This document shows positions 54,334-63,643 of a DNA stretch of 64,000 nucleotides, one piece after another; the first letter of the stretch is position 1, and every line of letters starts with the position of its first letter. The position numbers were made by a program, and so were the translations under genes. The notes beneath the pieces were generated by a model that saw only the letters and a list, made by a program, of their open reading frames with translations, was not told where the DNA came from and made no database searches. Origin of the DNA: an uncultured Roseicyclus sp. (GTDB lineage: Bacteria; Pseudomonadota; Alphaproteobacteria; Rhodobacterales; Rhodobacteraceae); the NCBI GenBank assembly GCA_947489665.1, contig CANLEH010000001.1, positions 1,274,501 to 1,338,500 on the forward strand. The letters are read 5' to 3'.

Positions 54334-54515
54334 TTGTTGCCCAATTGAATTTTGCTTGGGTGGATAAGGATCGCATTAGGTGTTTAAATTTCCAGTATCG
54401 CGCTTACCACAAATCCTTGGAAGAGTGGTAAATCAATTGATGGTCGAATTGGAGATCATCACGTTTGATTTGCCTGGCCTCTGAGAGAAATATCGCGAGG
54501 AGAAAAAGGTAGATC

Positions 54516-57038
54516 ATGCTACAAGGCGCCCAAGGTCTTGAATCCCCCACTCTAGGTTTCAATCTAGCGCCAATTTCCGATTGGGGGACGCAACATCCGT
54601 TCATTGACCTAGTCAAATCTTCGAGGGCTTGGATCGGTCAAGGTGATAACTTCAGTTACATCCCGCCCGAGGACGTTTCGCAAATTCTACAAGTGGATGA
54701 GTTTGGCTGGCCCGAGAGCATTCCGGATTCGCTCAATAGTGTTTCCCTCTTCTGGAATTGGGATGGAGGTCAAGATAGCTCTCATTTCGATCCAGATTAT
54801 CGTGCTGGTCGTTATGTCCTGAAGTACGAAGGTGAGGGAACAATTGACATCCCTAATGCAGAAATCGTTCAGCAATCCGAGGGTGAAATTGTCTTTGAGA
54901 TTAACGGAGAAGACAATCTCGAGATTCGAATTTCTGAGACTGATCCAAGTGGAAATGGCGACTACCTAAACTCTATTTCGGTTGTGAGGGAAGATTTCCA
55001 AGAGCTCCACGATATAGGAGCTTTATTCAATCCAGACTGGGTCGAGATAATCGAGGATAGCTCCCAGTTGCGTTTCATGGAATGGATGAAGATAAATGAG
55101 CTGCCCGAGGCCAATTGGGCAGAGAGACCTAATGTTGACGATGTATCGTTCGCAGGGCCGGGCGGCCCACCGTTGGAAATTATGGTTCAGTTGGCGAACG
55201 AAGTTGGCGCAGATCCTTGGTTTTCGATCCCACATGGGGCAAGCGATGAGTATGTTGAGAGTTTCGCCACCTACGTTCGAGACAACTTAGATCCATCGCT
55301 GAAGGCCCACTTCGAGTATGGAAATGAAGCGTGGAACGGTGCGTTCGAGGCAACTGGCGATCTGAAACACCTTGCCGAGTTGGATTGGGATGAACAGAAC
55401 GTCGATACAAATTTGGCATTTCTTTCTTATCATGCAAAACTTGCGACGAACATGGCCCTGATGGTCGACGAAGTGTTCGAAGGGTTGGATGAACGCGTCG
55501 TCACCGTGATTTCGACACAAACTGATAATCCCTTCATAACTGAGCTGTTGCTTTCGGCGCCTAAGTGGCTGGAGCATGAGCCAGAGTCCTATGTGGACCC
55601 GAGCTCTGTGTTCGACGCAGTTGGTGTAACTGGTTATTTTGGCGCCGGGCTCCTGGCGGACTCTGGAGAACGACAGGCGCTACTAAATGCCTTAAACGAT
55701 CCTGATGTAGACATAACGGAGTATCTACAAACTAAGTTGCTTGAATCAGGGCCCCAGTTTGGTCTTCCAGATTTAGAGAACGCCCTCCAAGAACAGTCCG
55801 ATCTGATTGACCAATTGGGAATGAAGTTGCTCATGTATGAGGGTGGGCAGCATATTCATCACTTTTTTGGTTTACCCATATCGGAGGCGGATGTGTCCGC
55901 GCTGCAGGCCCCTCTTGAGGAGTTCGTCCGCTCAGAGGAAATGGCTGATCTTTATGCCGAGCTTTGGGATATCTGGGCGGAAGTTGGCGATGGCCCATTC
56001 AATCACTTCAACGATGTGGGTGATCCGGGGATCTACGGCTCTTGGGCGCTCTATAGTCACTTGATGGATTCTAACCCGAGGGCCGACACCCTTAGTGATC
56101 TGAACGAGTCGTCGGAACAGTGGTGGTCGTCGGAGGAACGGGATCCCGACGCATTTTTTCATGGCGTGACGATCCTCGGCACCGACGACGCGGAAACAAT
56201 TTCTGCTTCGGAAAGGGATGACTATTTAGTTGGCGCGGGGGGCGACGATCGCTTTCTGTTGGGAGGAGGACTCGATCATTTGCATGGCGGGGATGGAGAT
56301 GACGTAGTATTCCTCCCCGGCTCTGCAGCGGATTATTCCCATCATTTTGAAGGCGACGTACTAGTTATTGAGTCCAACGATTATTCAGCGCGACTGTTGA
56401 ACGTAGAACGGATCGGTTTCATTAACGAGGACGCGTCTGAAACAATCCACTTGTTGCAGGATTTTCTGCATATCGCGGATGGGACGGGAGGCGATGGTGA
56501 CGACGGTGGGGACAATGCGGACGATGATGATAGTGGGACCGGCGCCGGCGATGACAGCGGGGGAACCGGTGCGGACGATCACGATGGCGGTACCGGCGAC
56601 GACGACGGTGGGGACAATGCGGACGATGATGATAGTGGGACCGGCGGCGGCGATGACACCGGGGGAACCGGTGCGGATGATCACGATGGCGGCACGGGCG
56701 ACAACGCTGGTGGGAACGATGCGGACGACGAAGGTGGCGGGATCAGCGAAGAAGATCACTGCGACGCAAACCCCAGCGCGCTGTCAAGTTCCGACGACCG
56801 TAACGGGTTCTGGCATTGGCTGCTAACCCTGCTTGGATGTAGGTCGAACGATAGTAGCTCCCAAAGCACGAATACTGTCGCTAACGATGGAGATGAAAAC
56901 TGCGAGCATCTGCATGGTGAACACGCTGCATCCGCTTGGGTCGAAGCTGTGGCGGCGATCCAACTTCCACCAGACAATGTCACGGACGCGCTTGGAGGTG
57001 AAGATGAAGACGAGTACGACGATATCGGGTACTTCTAG
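54516..57038 (+). CDS. Glycoside-hydrolase-like RTX protein, probable type I secretion substrate
   Basis: An 840-residue acidic protein without signal peptide. Residues about 10-530 resemble a clan-A-type (beta/alpha)8 hydrolase or cellulose-binding-like protein: 'LGFNLAPISDWGTQHPFIDL' at the start, 'HFEYGNEAWNG' with E271 as acid/base candidate, and 'LLMYEGGQHIHHF' with E442 as nucleophile candidate. Residues about 553-600 hold two or three RTX-type Ca-binding nonapeptides ('GAGGDDRFLLGGGLDHLHGG', 'DGDD'). An Asp/Gly repeat linker follows (about 660-745), then a Cys-containing C-terminus. No transporter genes are in the window. Activity and target are unknown. Confidence 0.8.
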   Translation: MLQGAQGLESPTLGFNLAPISDWGTQHPFIDLVKSSRAWIGQGDNFSYIPPEDVSQILQVDEFGWPESIPDSLNSVSLFWNWDGGQDSSHFDPDYRAGRYVLKYEGEGTIDIPNAEIVQQSEGEIVFEINGEDNLEIRISETDPSGNGDYLNSISVVREDFQELHDIGALFNPDWVEIIEDSSQLRFMEWMKINELPEANWAERPNVDDVSFAGPGGPPLEIMVQLANEVGADPWFSIPHGASDEYVESFATYVRDNLDPSLKAHFEYGNEAWNGAFEATGDLKHLAELDWDEQNVDTNLAFLSYHAKLATNMALMVDEVFEGLDERVVTVISTQTDNPFITELLLSAPKWLEHEPESYVDPSSVFDAVGVTGYFGAGLLADSGERQALLNALNDPDVDITEYLQTKLLESGPQFGLPDLENALQEQSDLIDQLGMKLLMYEGGQHIHHFFGLPISEADVSALQAPLEEFVRSEEMADLYAELWDIWAEVGDGPFNHFNDVGDPGIYGSWALYSHLMDSNPRADTLSDLNESSEQWWSSEERDPDAFFHGVTILGTDDAETISASERDDYLVGAGGDDRFLLGGGLDHLHGGDGDDVVFLPGSAADYSHHFEGDVLVIESNDYSARLLNVERIGFINEDASETIHLLQDFLHIADGTGGDGDDGGDNADDDDSGTGAGDDSGGTGADDHDGGTGDDDGGDNADDDDSGTGGGDDTGGTGADDHDGGTGDNAGGNDADDEGGGISEEDHCDANPSALSSSDDRNGFWHWLLTLLGCRSNDSSSQSTNTVANDGDENCEHLHGEHAASAWVEAVAAIQLPPDNVTDALGGEDEDEYDDIGYF
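56499..56740 (+). repeat. 102-bp tandem repeat coding an Asp/Gly-rich linker
   Basis: Two nearly identical 102-bp units (56499-56600 and 56601-56702) and part of a third code for 34-residue units containing 'GGDNADDDDSGTG' and 'GGTGADDHDGGTGD'. Few differences separate the units, which suggests recent duplication and possible length variation by slippage or recombination. All units keep the reading frame. Confidence 0.85.
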
Positions 57039-57445
57039 CCTCCCGTTACTCTACCAAATACACTAGATGTTGGGTTTCACGAATAACCTAAACCGAACGG
57101 AACTTGCTGTTCGTATGGTGTCAGCCGAAGACTAGATCCGGACCCCGTCACCTGAAACCTGCATTATGTGTTTGGCTATGGCGGCACCAGTGCGTTCGAA
57201 CTCATCCAAAAAACCTGCGGAGCACATGCACAACGCAGGCTTGTTCATTTGCCTTGCCCTCACCAAACAATCCATTGAAACCAGCAATGCCATCGGCATG
57301 CACGGTGCCGGTATCACAAGAGTGATGGTTGACGGGATTTTCGCCCCTTCGATCTGTGCTGAACTAATACAACTAATACCACGCGCGGGCGGGGCGTCCC
57401 CACTCCACGTGCGTTCATCGCACACGTAGTTCCAAAGACGTGCGG
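57039..57445. other. Gene-poor stretch
   Basis: About 400 bp between the RTX-type gene and the IS66 remnant. Frames on both strands (57132-57429) show no recognisable similarity. No clear terminator after the RTX gene was found. Confidence 0.45.
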
Positions 57446-58240
57446 TCTACGTCATCTTTGGCTTCAGCCTTGTCTGCGGTTTGACCGCCGTGTCATCTGC
57501 GAACAAAGCAGGGTCTGCGCTGACCAATTTACTTATGTTGTCGGCTAGTAGTGCCAGCAAGGCCGTGCTGCGGTTCACCCAATCGGTCAGCGTAGAACGG
57601 TGCAGATCGATCTTCACGCACACGATGATTTTTGACTCCCAATGCTACGGCAGGTAATCGCAATATTTGCAAATCGGCACATGCGCTAGCAGCCATAGCT
57701 CGGGCGGCCACGTTCCATGGAGCGCGATGTCAGCGGTGCCTGGACAAAAACCTCACAACAGGCGTTGGCCATGCGTGGGCGGATCATCCGGCGCACCACA
57801 AAGCGGCCCGGGATATACTCCAGTTCTTCTGTGACATCCTCTCCGATCTGGCGAAAAGTACCGCCACAATCGCCCCATTTCTCTCCGGGTGACAGAGTTT
57901 TATAATGCCGTTCCAGATGGTCCAGTAGGGTTTGCGACTGGCCTGGTGCTTGAACGGTTCGACGCCAACCTCTGCTTGTTCGCTTTTCTGCGCCTCGGCC
58001 GCAACATTAATCTCGGCATCTTCCGCCAGATCAAAGGCCAGTTGATCGGGGCTCTTGGAGTTAGAGCCAAACCGCGCCATCCCATGCCCCAAGAGTTTCG
58101 CCTTCAACTTCTCGATTGGACACACTTGGGACTGAACCTCTGCCATAGAATGCACACCGACCGCCCGCAGTTCAGTGCGGTCTTTAGGCAACGGATTGAT
58201 GGCGTCCAACATGAGGCTGAATATAGCCGATTTAGGCAAA
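57446..58240 (-). pseudogene. IS66-family transposase TnpC remnant
   Basis: Minus-strand fragments in shifting frames match IS66 TnpC. The N-terminal region is 'IEKLKAKLLGHGMARFGSNS'. A zinc-finger-like block in another frame at about 57720-57880 includes 'DCGGTFRQIGEDVTEELEYI' and 'PGRFVVRRMIRPRMANACCE'. A core block at about 57446-57630 reads 'IDLHRSTLTDWVNRSTALLA' and ends 'SADPALFADDTAVKPQT'. Reading-frame changes and the loss of everything after 'KPQT' make it inactive. It continues the tnpB remnant on the same strand. Confidence 0.85.
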
Positions 58241-58281
58241 ATCGTGAATCGCCAAGCCCAACTCGCGCCAATACAAATGCC

Positions 58282-58622
58282 CTATCCAGTGCTAAAGGGC
58301 TGCCATGTCTTTTCGGGCATCCGCCCGTCAATCCCCTCGAGTAGAATCGACAATTGTGCCGCTGTTGCACTGATCTTGCCATCCTTGGACGCAGGCCAAA
58401 CCAACCGCCATGGTTCCGGCCGTTTGCTGAACAGGCATGCTCCCTGACTGTCCCACCAAAAAATGATCTCCAAAGATTACTTTGGCGCCCCCGGGAGACA
58501 AACAGATTGCCGGATTAGGAATCGAATTCCGAAACCTTCTCCGCCTGCGCCGCCAGTGTGTTGAAACCTCGCTGCATATCCGTGAAACCGGAGGCCAGCC
58601 AACCCCGTGTGTTCGATAGCAT
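58282..58622 (-). pseudogene. IS66-family TnpB remnant
   Basis: The minus strand reads 'RGWLASGFTDMQRGFNTLAA' and 'QAEKVSEFDS', then a stop. It continues in another frame as 'IIFWWDSQGACLFSKRPEPW' and 'AAQLSILLEGIDGRMPEKTW'. These correspond to IS66 TnpB ('TDMRKGF.GLA', 'WWDGQGLCLFAKRLE', 'AQLSMLLEGIDWR'). A stop and a frameshift inactivate it. It lies upstream of the tnpC remnant in normal IS66 order. Confidence 0.85.
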
Positions 58623-58640
58623 AGGTATCAAGGCAGCAGT

Positions 58641-60151
58641 CCCTCGACCTAAAAGAGAGTAGCGCCGACAGGGCCGTCGTACTTGCTTTCAAGATCGGTT
58701 GCCCATCCGACAACGTGGTTTTGACGCGTTGCACTGAGACTGGCGCGGTCAAAGTTGAAATGGAAACTTATCTATTGGAAGAGGACGGTGCCGGCACGAC
58801 ATCGGCAATCTCGACAAGCGGCAACGCCGCGTAAATGGCATTCAACACCTCACCGGTCTCTTCCTAAGCGGCGAACCCTAGATCTCGAAGCAATTTGTGG
58901 ATCAGATCAGCGTTCATAGAATGTCCACGCTCCACCTACGTAACCGACAAGCCCGGTGCCAGACCCTGAATGCAGATCTAGTGATTGTCGTCATCAGACG
59001 AAAACAGTTTTTTCTGACCCTTCTTGCCCGCCATGGTGTGCCCCACGATTTCCAATATCGATGGTTATCACTATCAAGCACTCCATCGCGTCGATAGAAC
59101 GGCAAAGCCGGACATATACCAACGAACGACCGGAGACTCAGGAAGGCCTGGAGATTCCAGCCATTCAAACGGCAATTCAAATTCGATGCGGGTTGCTTGA
59201 GTTGGGGCGTTGTCGGTTGCGCATTATGGTGGAAGTCATGATTCAATCGGGAAAGGTCTGGATAAACTCGCCAAAAGAAGAACCTACTCCCATCTACAAG
59301 TCGTGTAAGTTCGCGGTTTCTGGAAAAGCCGAAAAAGGCGTCATGAGTGATATTTCGAACGCAGACGGTGATTGGGGAACCAAAGCATCACCTACGAATA
59401 GTCATTTAAGTACAATTGGAAGAAGTAGCTTTGAGAGCGCGACCTGTCGCCAACCGAGTTTGGAGTTGGCCATTCCGGCGAGAGGGTAAGGCAGCTACCA
59501 TCCGGAGATTTGAAACCGAAGGCACAAACGATCTGGAGACCGCTCAATTCTCTTCAAGTGAAATTCCAGGTTCCTTATGCCCACCAATCTTAACTGTCGC
59601 CGAAGATCAGATTCTGGAAATACGTCGCACCGACACTGAGTATCACCGACCCTCCAAGGGTGCTCCAAGATGATGCCACGCTTGGCGGAAATGTATACAG
59701 AATTGTGCCTCTGTGCATGGATTTGTTCCATTCCTGAGTGAGCCATTGCTCGATAGTTTCGATTGTGCAAAGCGGTGGCACAGAAGGTCACTGTCCGACG
59801 CAGCTGAACGTGTAACGTAGGGGGCCCCTTCCCCTAGAAGGCTCGAAACATTCGCTCACGGAATGGACTAGGCTCGTTAATGCACTCGAGCAGAAGACTG
59901 CTTGTGCAGCTACTTCTCTGCCATCGCTTTGCAACATCTTGCGTACCGTGTGTCGGTTCTTGGGCTGCACGTGGGCTTCGGTGCGTGTCGTGATTGCTAG
60001 CGTGCTTCCGATCGGGTGGATCGGAGGCGCAAAACGGTTGGGTTTGTTGTCGTGACGGCGTCGACGGAGGGTGCGCGCTGCGCGTTAGGCGCGTCTCTTT
60101 CAGTGGCGGCACGAGACGCAAACATGCCGGCCCGAAGAGGTTTTAGTTTCC
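58641..60151. other. Long gene-poor stretch, probably decayed mobile DNA
   Basis: About 1.5 kb with no supported gene. A minus-strand fragment ending at about 58917 ('MNADLIHKLLRDLGFAA', then stop, then 'EETGEVLNAIYAALPLVEIA') looks like a broken small protein. Other frames (58956-59489, 59416-59673, 59495-59791) show no similarity or ribosome sites. The promoter for the 60152 gene should lie at the right end. Confidence 0.5.
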
Positions 60152-63100
60152 ATGCCGATAAGACTCTACGATGGTTTTGAGTTCAGTTTTGCCACTAAAT
60201 TCAACCCGGACATTCACGGCGGTGGCGCGGTAGGCGGTGCGCTTACTGGTCACACGGATGACTACATTAATCTGTCAGCGGATGATGCCAATCGCGAGAT
60301 ATCTGTTGGGCACAGCGTGCGGATCGGCGGAGAACCGGGTTTTGGTTCAAGCTATCACGTCACGGCGATCTACTATTCTGCGATCACCACTGTCCAGTTT
60401 GTGGACGGCGAGGGAAACGATGCTGAGGCACTGGTCAATTCGATAACCGTGACAACTGAAGACACCAACGGCGCGGAAAGGGTTTTCACTTTTCTTACAG
60501 GGTCGAACGTTCCCGAAGAAGGGTTCGGTGAAGTGTCGAGCATCTCTTTCACATCGAGCTTTCCACAGATGCTGAATTCGGTCTCGGACGATTTGTTCCC
60601 AGAACTTTTTGAAGACCGTGAGTCCTCGATCGCGGACCCTGGTACAACAGGCGGTGGAAGCGGTCCGGTCGACGAGGTCATTCACGACCTCATTCTAACA
60701 AGTTTGTCGGATATTCCTTCCAGTAATGAGATCCTTGAATTCTCTGACGGGACGCTTTCAAGCGTAGCTGACAACGTGACGGTGCGGCACGATCAAACCG
60801 ACACTGGCGAAATTGGTGTCGGCGACGAACTGGTTATCAATGGCATTACATATGAGATTGTCGAGATCGGTTCGATGTCAGACCCAACGGTATCGGATCA
60901 GGCCTTTCCGATGGGGCAGGCCGTGTCCGAAATCCCGGTGTTTGTGCTTGAGAATGCTGGAACTGGCGATCAATTTGTTGCCTTGGGTATGCCGGACGAC
61001 TCAAATGCCACTGGTACGCACCAAGGCATTTTCCAGATCGAAGTCGGAGATGTTGATGTCGGTCCAGGTCAGATCGTGGCGACGTTTGATTTGGACGGGA
61101 ATAACAACGTCTCACTGGGCGCGGAGCCTTCAGGTAATGGGCCGTTCGAGTTTTCGTTGCACGATGCGATCCGCATCACGGCACCAATCGGTGAGCCAAG
61201 TCCGCCAGACGGTGTCACTCTTTCTACCGGTGTCGGCGGCCAACTGCTGTCTGTCGAAGATGGTCTTGAGCTTGTTACTAGAGTCGAGGGCACTCTGTCC
61301 TTGGGCGATACCCTCGTCATGGAGAGTGGCGGGGTCCCGACTTCGTATTCCTTAGACGGAATCACTGTCTACCAAAATGCAACCGCGGACCTTGCGGATG
61401 GGTCGACTGATGTGCCGATGGGTGCACGCGCCGCATATCAATTGGTTTTCTCGCGCTCCGATGGTCAGCCCGGGGAAGACTTGGTGTTCCTCGTGCCGTC
61501 GGATAGTGCGAATTCGAATTCTGGAGACCTTCCGCAGATAATCAGCATCAATGTCCCGGGAGGGTTTTCAACCCCTCCAGAGCCGACGTCTTTGGATCTT
61601 TCGGATCTTTCGGATGACAACAACGTTTCACTTGCGCCTTCTTTGCAAGTTGTAAACGACGTCATTCGCATCGATGCGACAGAGCTTCCAGCTGGGGCTG
61701 AGGCCGTGTTCAACGTCGGCGGCTTGGAGGAAGTGCACGACGACGTATTCGTCGAAACGAGCGCTGGAGGAACTGTTGAAATTGGCAGTACGCTCGACCT
61801 CGGTGGTGAGCAAGTTACCGTCGTTTCCACCGCGTCATATACCGGGGCACGAATTGAGTATTCCGAGGACGGTTCAAACACGAACGTGATTTCGGATTAT
61901 TCCGGGGACCTTTGGCTTGTCGAGTATGGTGATGGCAGTCAGACGCTGCTGATGCCGCAAGTCGACGGCGTAGCTCTCCCTGAAATCACCTCGATTTCCT
62001 TTGTAAATGCCACGGTCACAACCTCTTCTGGTGGGTCCGCAATTGACCAGTATGGTATCAATGAGGACGTCTCCATCGGTGACCCACAGGTCTACGATCT
62101 GATCGAAGTTGCACGTCCGTTGACCGCCGCAGACAGCGGCGCGAAGCTAGAAACCGGGATAGATCTTTTACGTGTTGAGGACGAGGCTGTCGTTCAAGGA
62201 GCCGGTCCGCAGGGCAATTGGCAAGTCGGCACTGAGGTTGAGATCGATGGAGTGACTTACGTAACTCTGTCCATTCAGGAAATCTCAGGCGACGGAAGCG
62301 GCTTTAACCTTGTTTCTGGAGATACTGTTTCAAGCATCGAGCCACTTTACCTGGTCTCCATATCCGAGCCCGGCGCCGAGGACATCAAGCAGTTCATCGT
62401 CACACCGGACTCTGTTGGCGACCTAGAAGGGATCAGTTCGATTTCCCTAGGCTCAGTGAGTTTTCAAGACGATTTCATCATATCAAATGTCGCCGACAAT
62501 TACTCCGACAATGACACCGTCACGCTTTCCACTCTACAGCCAGAGGAAGATGCGTTCATCTACGATGCTATCAGGATTTCGTCCGATTTGGCTGGAACTG
62601 ACTTCCTTCAAACAGGAACAACGCTGACTGCAAATGCCGAACTAGTAGGCATGGAAGAGCCACTCGTTTTGCCATGGGGCACGGGCGATGGAGACAGTGA
62701 TCTCGACATAGGTGAATACCTAGTCGTTGGCGATCGGTCGGTACGTTTTGAAGGGCACATTCCTGTGGGTGCCACGGCTCTCTTGGCCGACGGCACCACT
62801 GTAGAAAACCGGGCGGCGGTCCTGTTTCGCTTTGTGGACGATGATCTCGATCCTCCAGCGCCAGTGGACTACCTAGTTTTCCATGATCAACCAAGCGGTA
62901 TAGACCTTCCTGGCGTCGTTTCCGTCACGATTACGTCAGTGCCGTTCACATCAGGTACAGTACGTAATCTGAATGATAATTTCGGCTCCGACGACGACGT
63001 ATTTCTTGCCTGCTTCTGCCGCGGAACTCAAATTGAGACAGAGAACGGCTTACGAAAGGTCGAGTGTCTTCAAGTAGGTGACCTCGTACGAACTGTCGAT

Positions 63101-63643
63101 AATGGGTACCAGCCGATCAAGTGGGTCGGCTCTCGGTCGGTTCCGGGGAAGGGGAAATTCCGTCCTGTAAGAATTTCCTACGAAGTCGGCGGAAAGAGTT
63201 GCGATCTCTTTGTGTCCCCACAACACCGGGTTCTGATAAGCCCGCGGAATTCTGAGCTTCTTTTCTTCGAGACTGAAGTGTTGACGGCAGCAAAATTCCT
63301 CGTCGATGCGGGCGTTGCAGAGTTCGTTGAGTGTGACGAAGTTGAATATTTTCACATAATGTTCGAGGAACATGAGATTGTGTATTCAAACCATATAGCG
63401 ACAGAGAGTTTCTTGCCGATCGGTGGCCTTGTGGCCGAAGATAATGCGGGGATCATGGACGAATTCACGGAGCTGTTCCATGATGTCAATCCTCAAATTG
63501 AAATGCAGCGAACTCACCAGACCTGTCGAAGATGCCTTAAAGAGTTCGAAATGCGTTGTCTGCGAGGTGACTTTGCATTCCGGTTGGATCTTGATGTGGA
63601 TGAAATCTCCGCGCCCAAATTGAATTTCGTCGTAGCCGTGTAG
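60152..63643 (+). CDS. Large repetitive protein with C-terminal Hint domain
   Basis: A 1163-residue acidic protein without signal peptide. Residues about 1-950 consist of five or six diverged units of roughly 130-170 residues. The boundaries carry a recurring 'NNVSL/DTVTL/EDVSI' strand followed by '(Y)DAIRI' or 'YDLIEV', for example near 61100, 61620, 62060 and 62510. The C-terminal Hint domain begins at C954 ('LACFCRGTQIETENGLRKVE'), with 'VGDLVRTVDNGYQPIKWVGS', the His motif 'VSPQHRVLISPRNSELLFFE' and 'IMFEEHEIVYSNHIATESFL'. It is probably exported and self-processed; both are inferences from Hint families. No genes for a partner transporter are in view. Confidence 0.85.
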   Translation: MPIRLYDGFEFSFATKFNPDIHGGGAVGGALTGHTDDYINLSADDANREISVGHSVRIGGEPGFGSSYHVTAIYYSAITTVQFVDGEGNDAEALVNSITVTTEDTNGAERVFTFLTGSNVPEEGFGEVSSISFTSSFPQMLNSVSDDLFPELFEDRESSIADPGTTGGGSGPVDEVIHDLILTSLSDIPSSNEILEFSDGTLSSVADNVTVRHDQTDTGEIGVGDELVINGITYEIVEIGSMSDPTVSDQAFPMGQAVSEIPVFVLENAGTGDQFVALGMPDDSNATGTHQGIFQIEVGDVDVGPGQIVATFDLDGNNNVSLGAEPSGNGPFEFSLHDAIRITAPIGEPSPPDGVTLSTGVGGQLLSVEDGLELVTRVEGTLSLGDTLVMESGGVPTSYSLDGITVYQNATADLADGSTDVPMGARAAYQLVFSRSDGQPGEDLVFLVPSDSANSNSGDLPQIISINVPGGFSTPPEPTSLDLSDLSDDNNVSLAPSLQVVNDVIRIDATELPAGAEAVFNVGGLEEVHDDVFVETSAGGTVEIGSTLDLGGEQVTVVSTASYTGARIEYSEDGSNTNVISDYSGDLWLVEYGDGSQTLLMPQVDGVALPEITSISFVNATVTTSSGGSAIDQYGINEDVSIGDPQVYDLIEVARPLTAADSGAKLETGIDLLRVEDEAVVQGAGPQGNWQVGTEVEIDGVTYVTLSIQEISGDGSGFNLVSGDTVSSIEPLYLVSISEPGAEDIKQFIVTPDSVGDLEGISSISLGSVSFQDDFIISNVADNYSDNDTVTLSTLQPEEDAFIYDAIRISSDLAGTDFLQTGTTLTANAELVGMEEPLVLPWGTGDGDSDLDIGEYLVVGDRSVRFEGHIPVGATALLADGTTVENRAAVLFRFVDDDLDPPAPVDYLVFHDQPSGIDLPGVVSVTITSVPFTSGTVRNLNDNFGSDDDVFLACFCRGTQIETENGLRKVECLQVGDLVRTVDNGYQPIKWVGSRSVPGKGKFRPVRISYEVGGKSCDLFVSPQHRVLISPRNSELLFFETEVLTAAKFLVDAGVAEFVECDEVEYFHIMFEEHEIVYSNHIATESFLPIGGLVAEDNAGIMDEFTELFHDVNPQIEMQRTHQTCRRCLKEFEMRCLRGDFAFRLDLDVDEISAPKLNFVVAV

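Noticed and set aside
57132-57429. Overlapping frames on both strands after the RTX-type gene
   Set aside because: No similarity, ribosome site or context. Each is the shadow of the other, next to decayed IS66 DNA.
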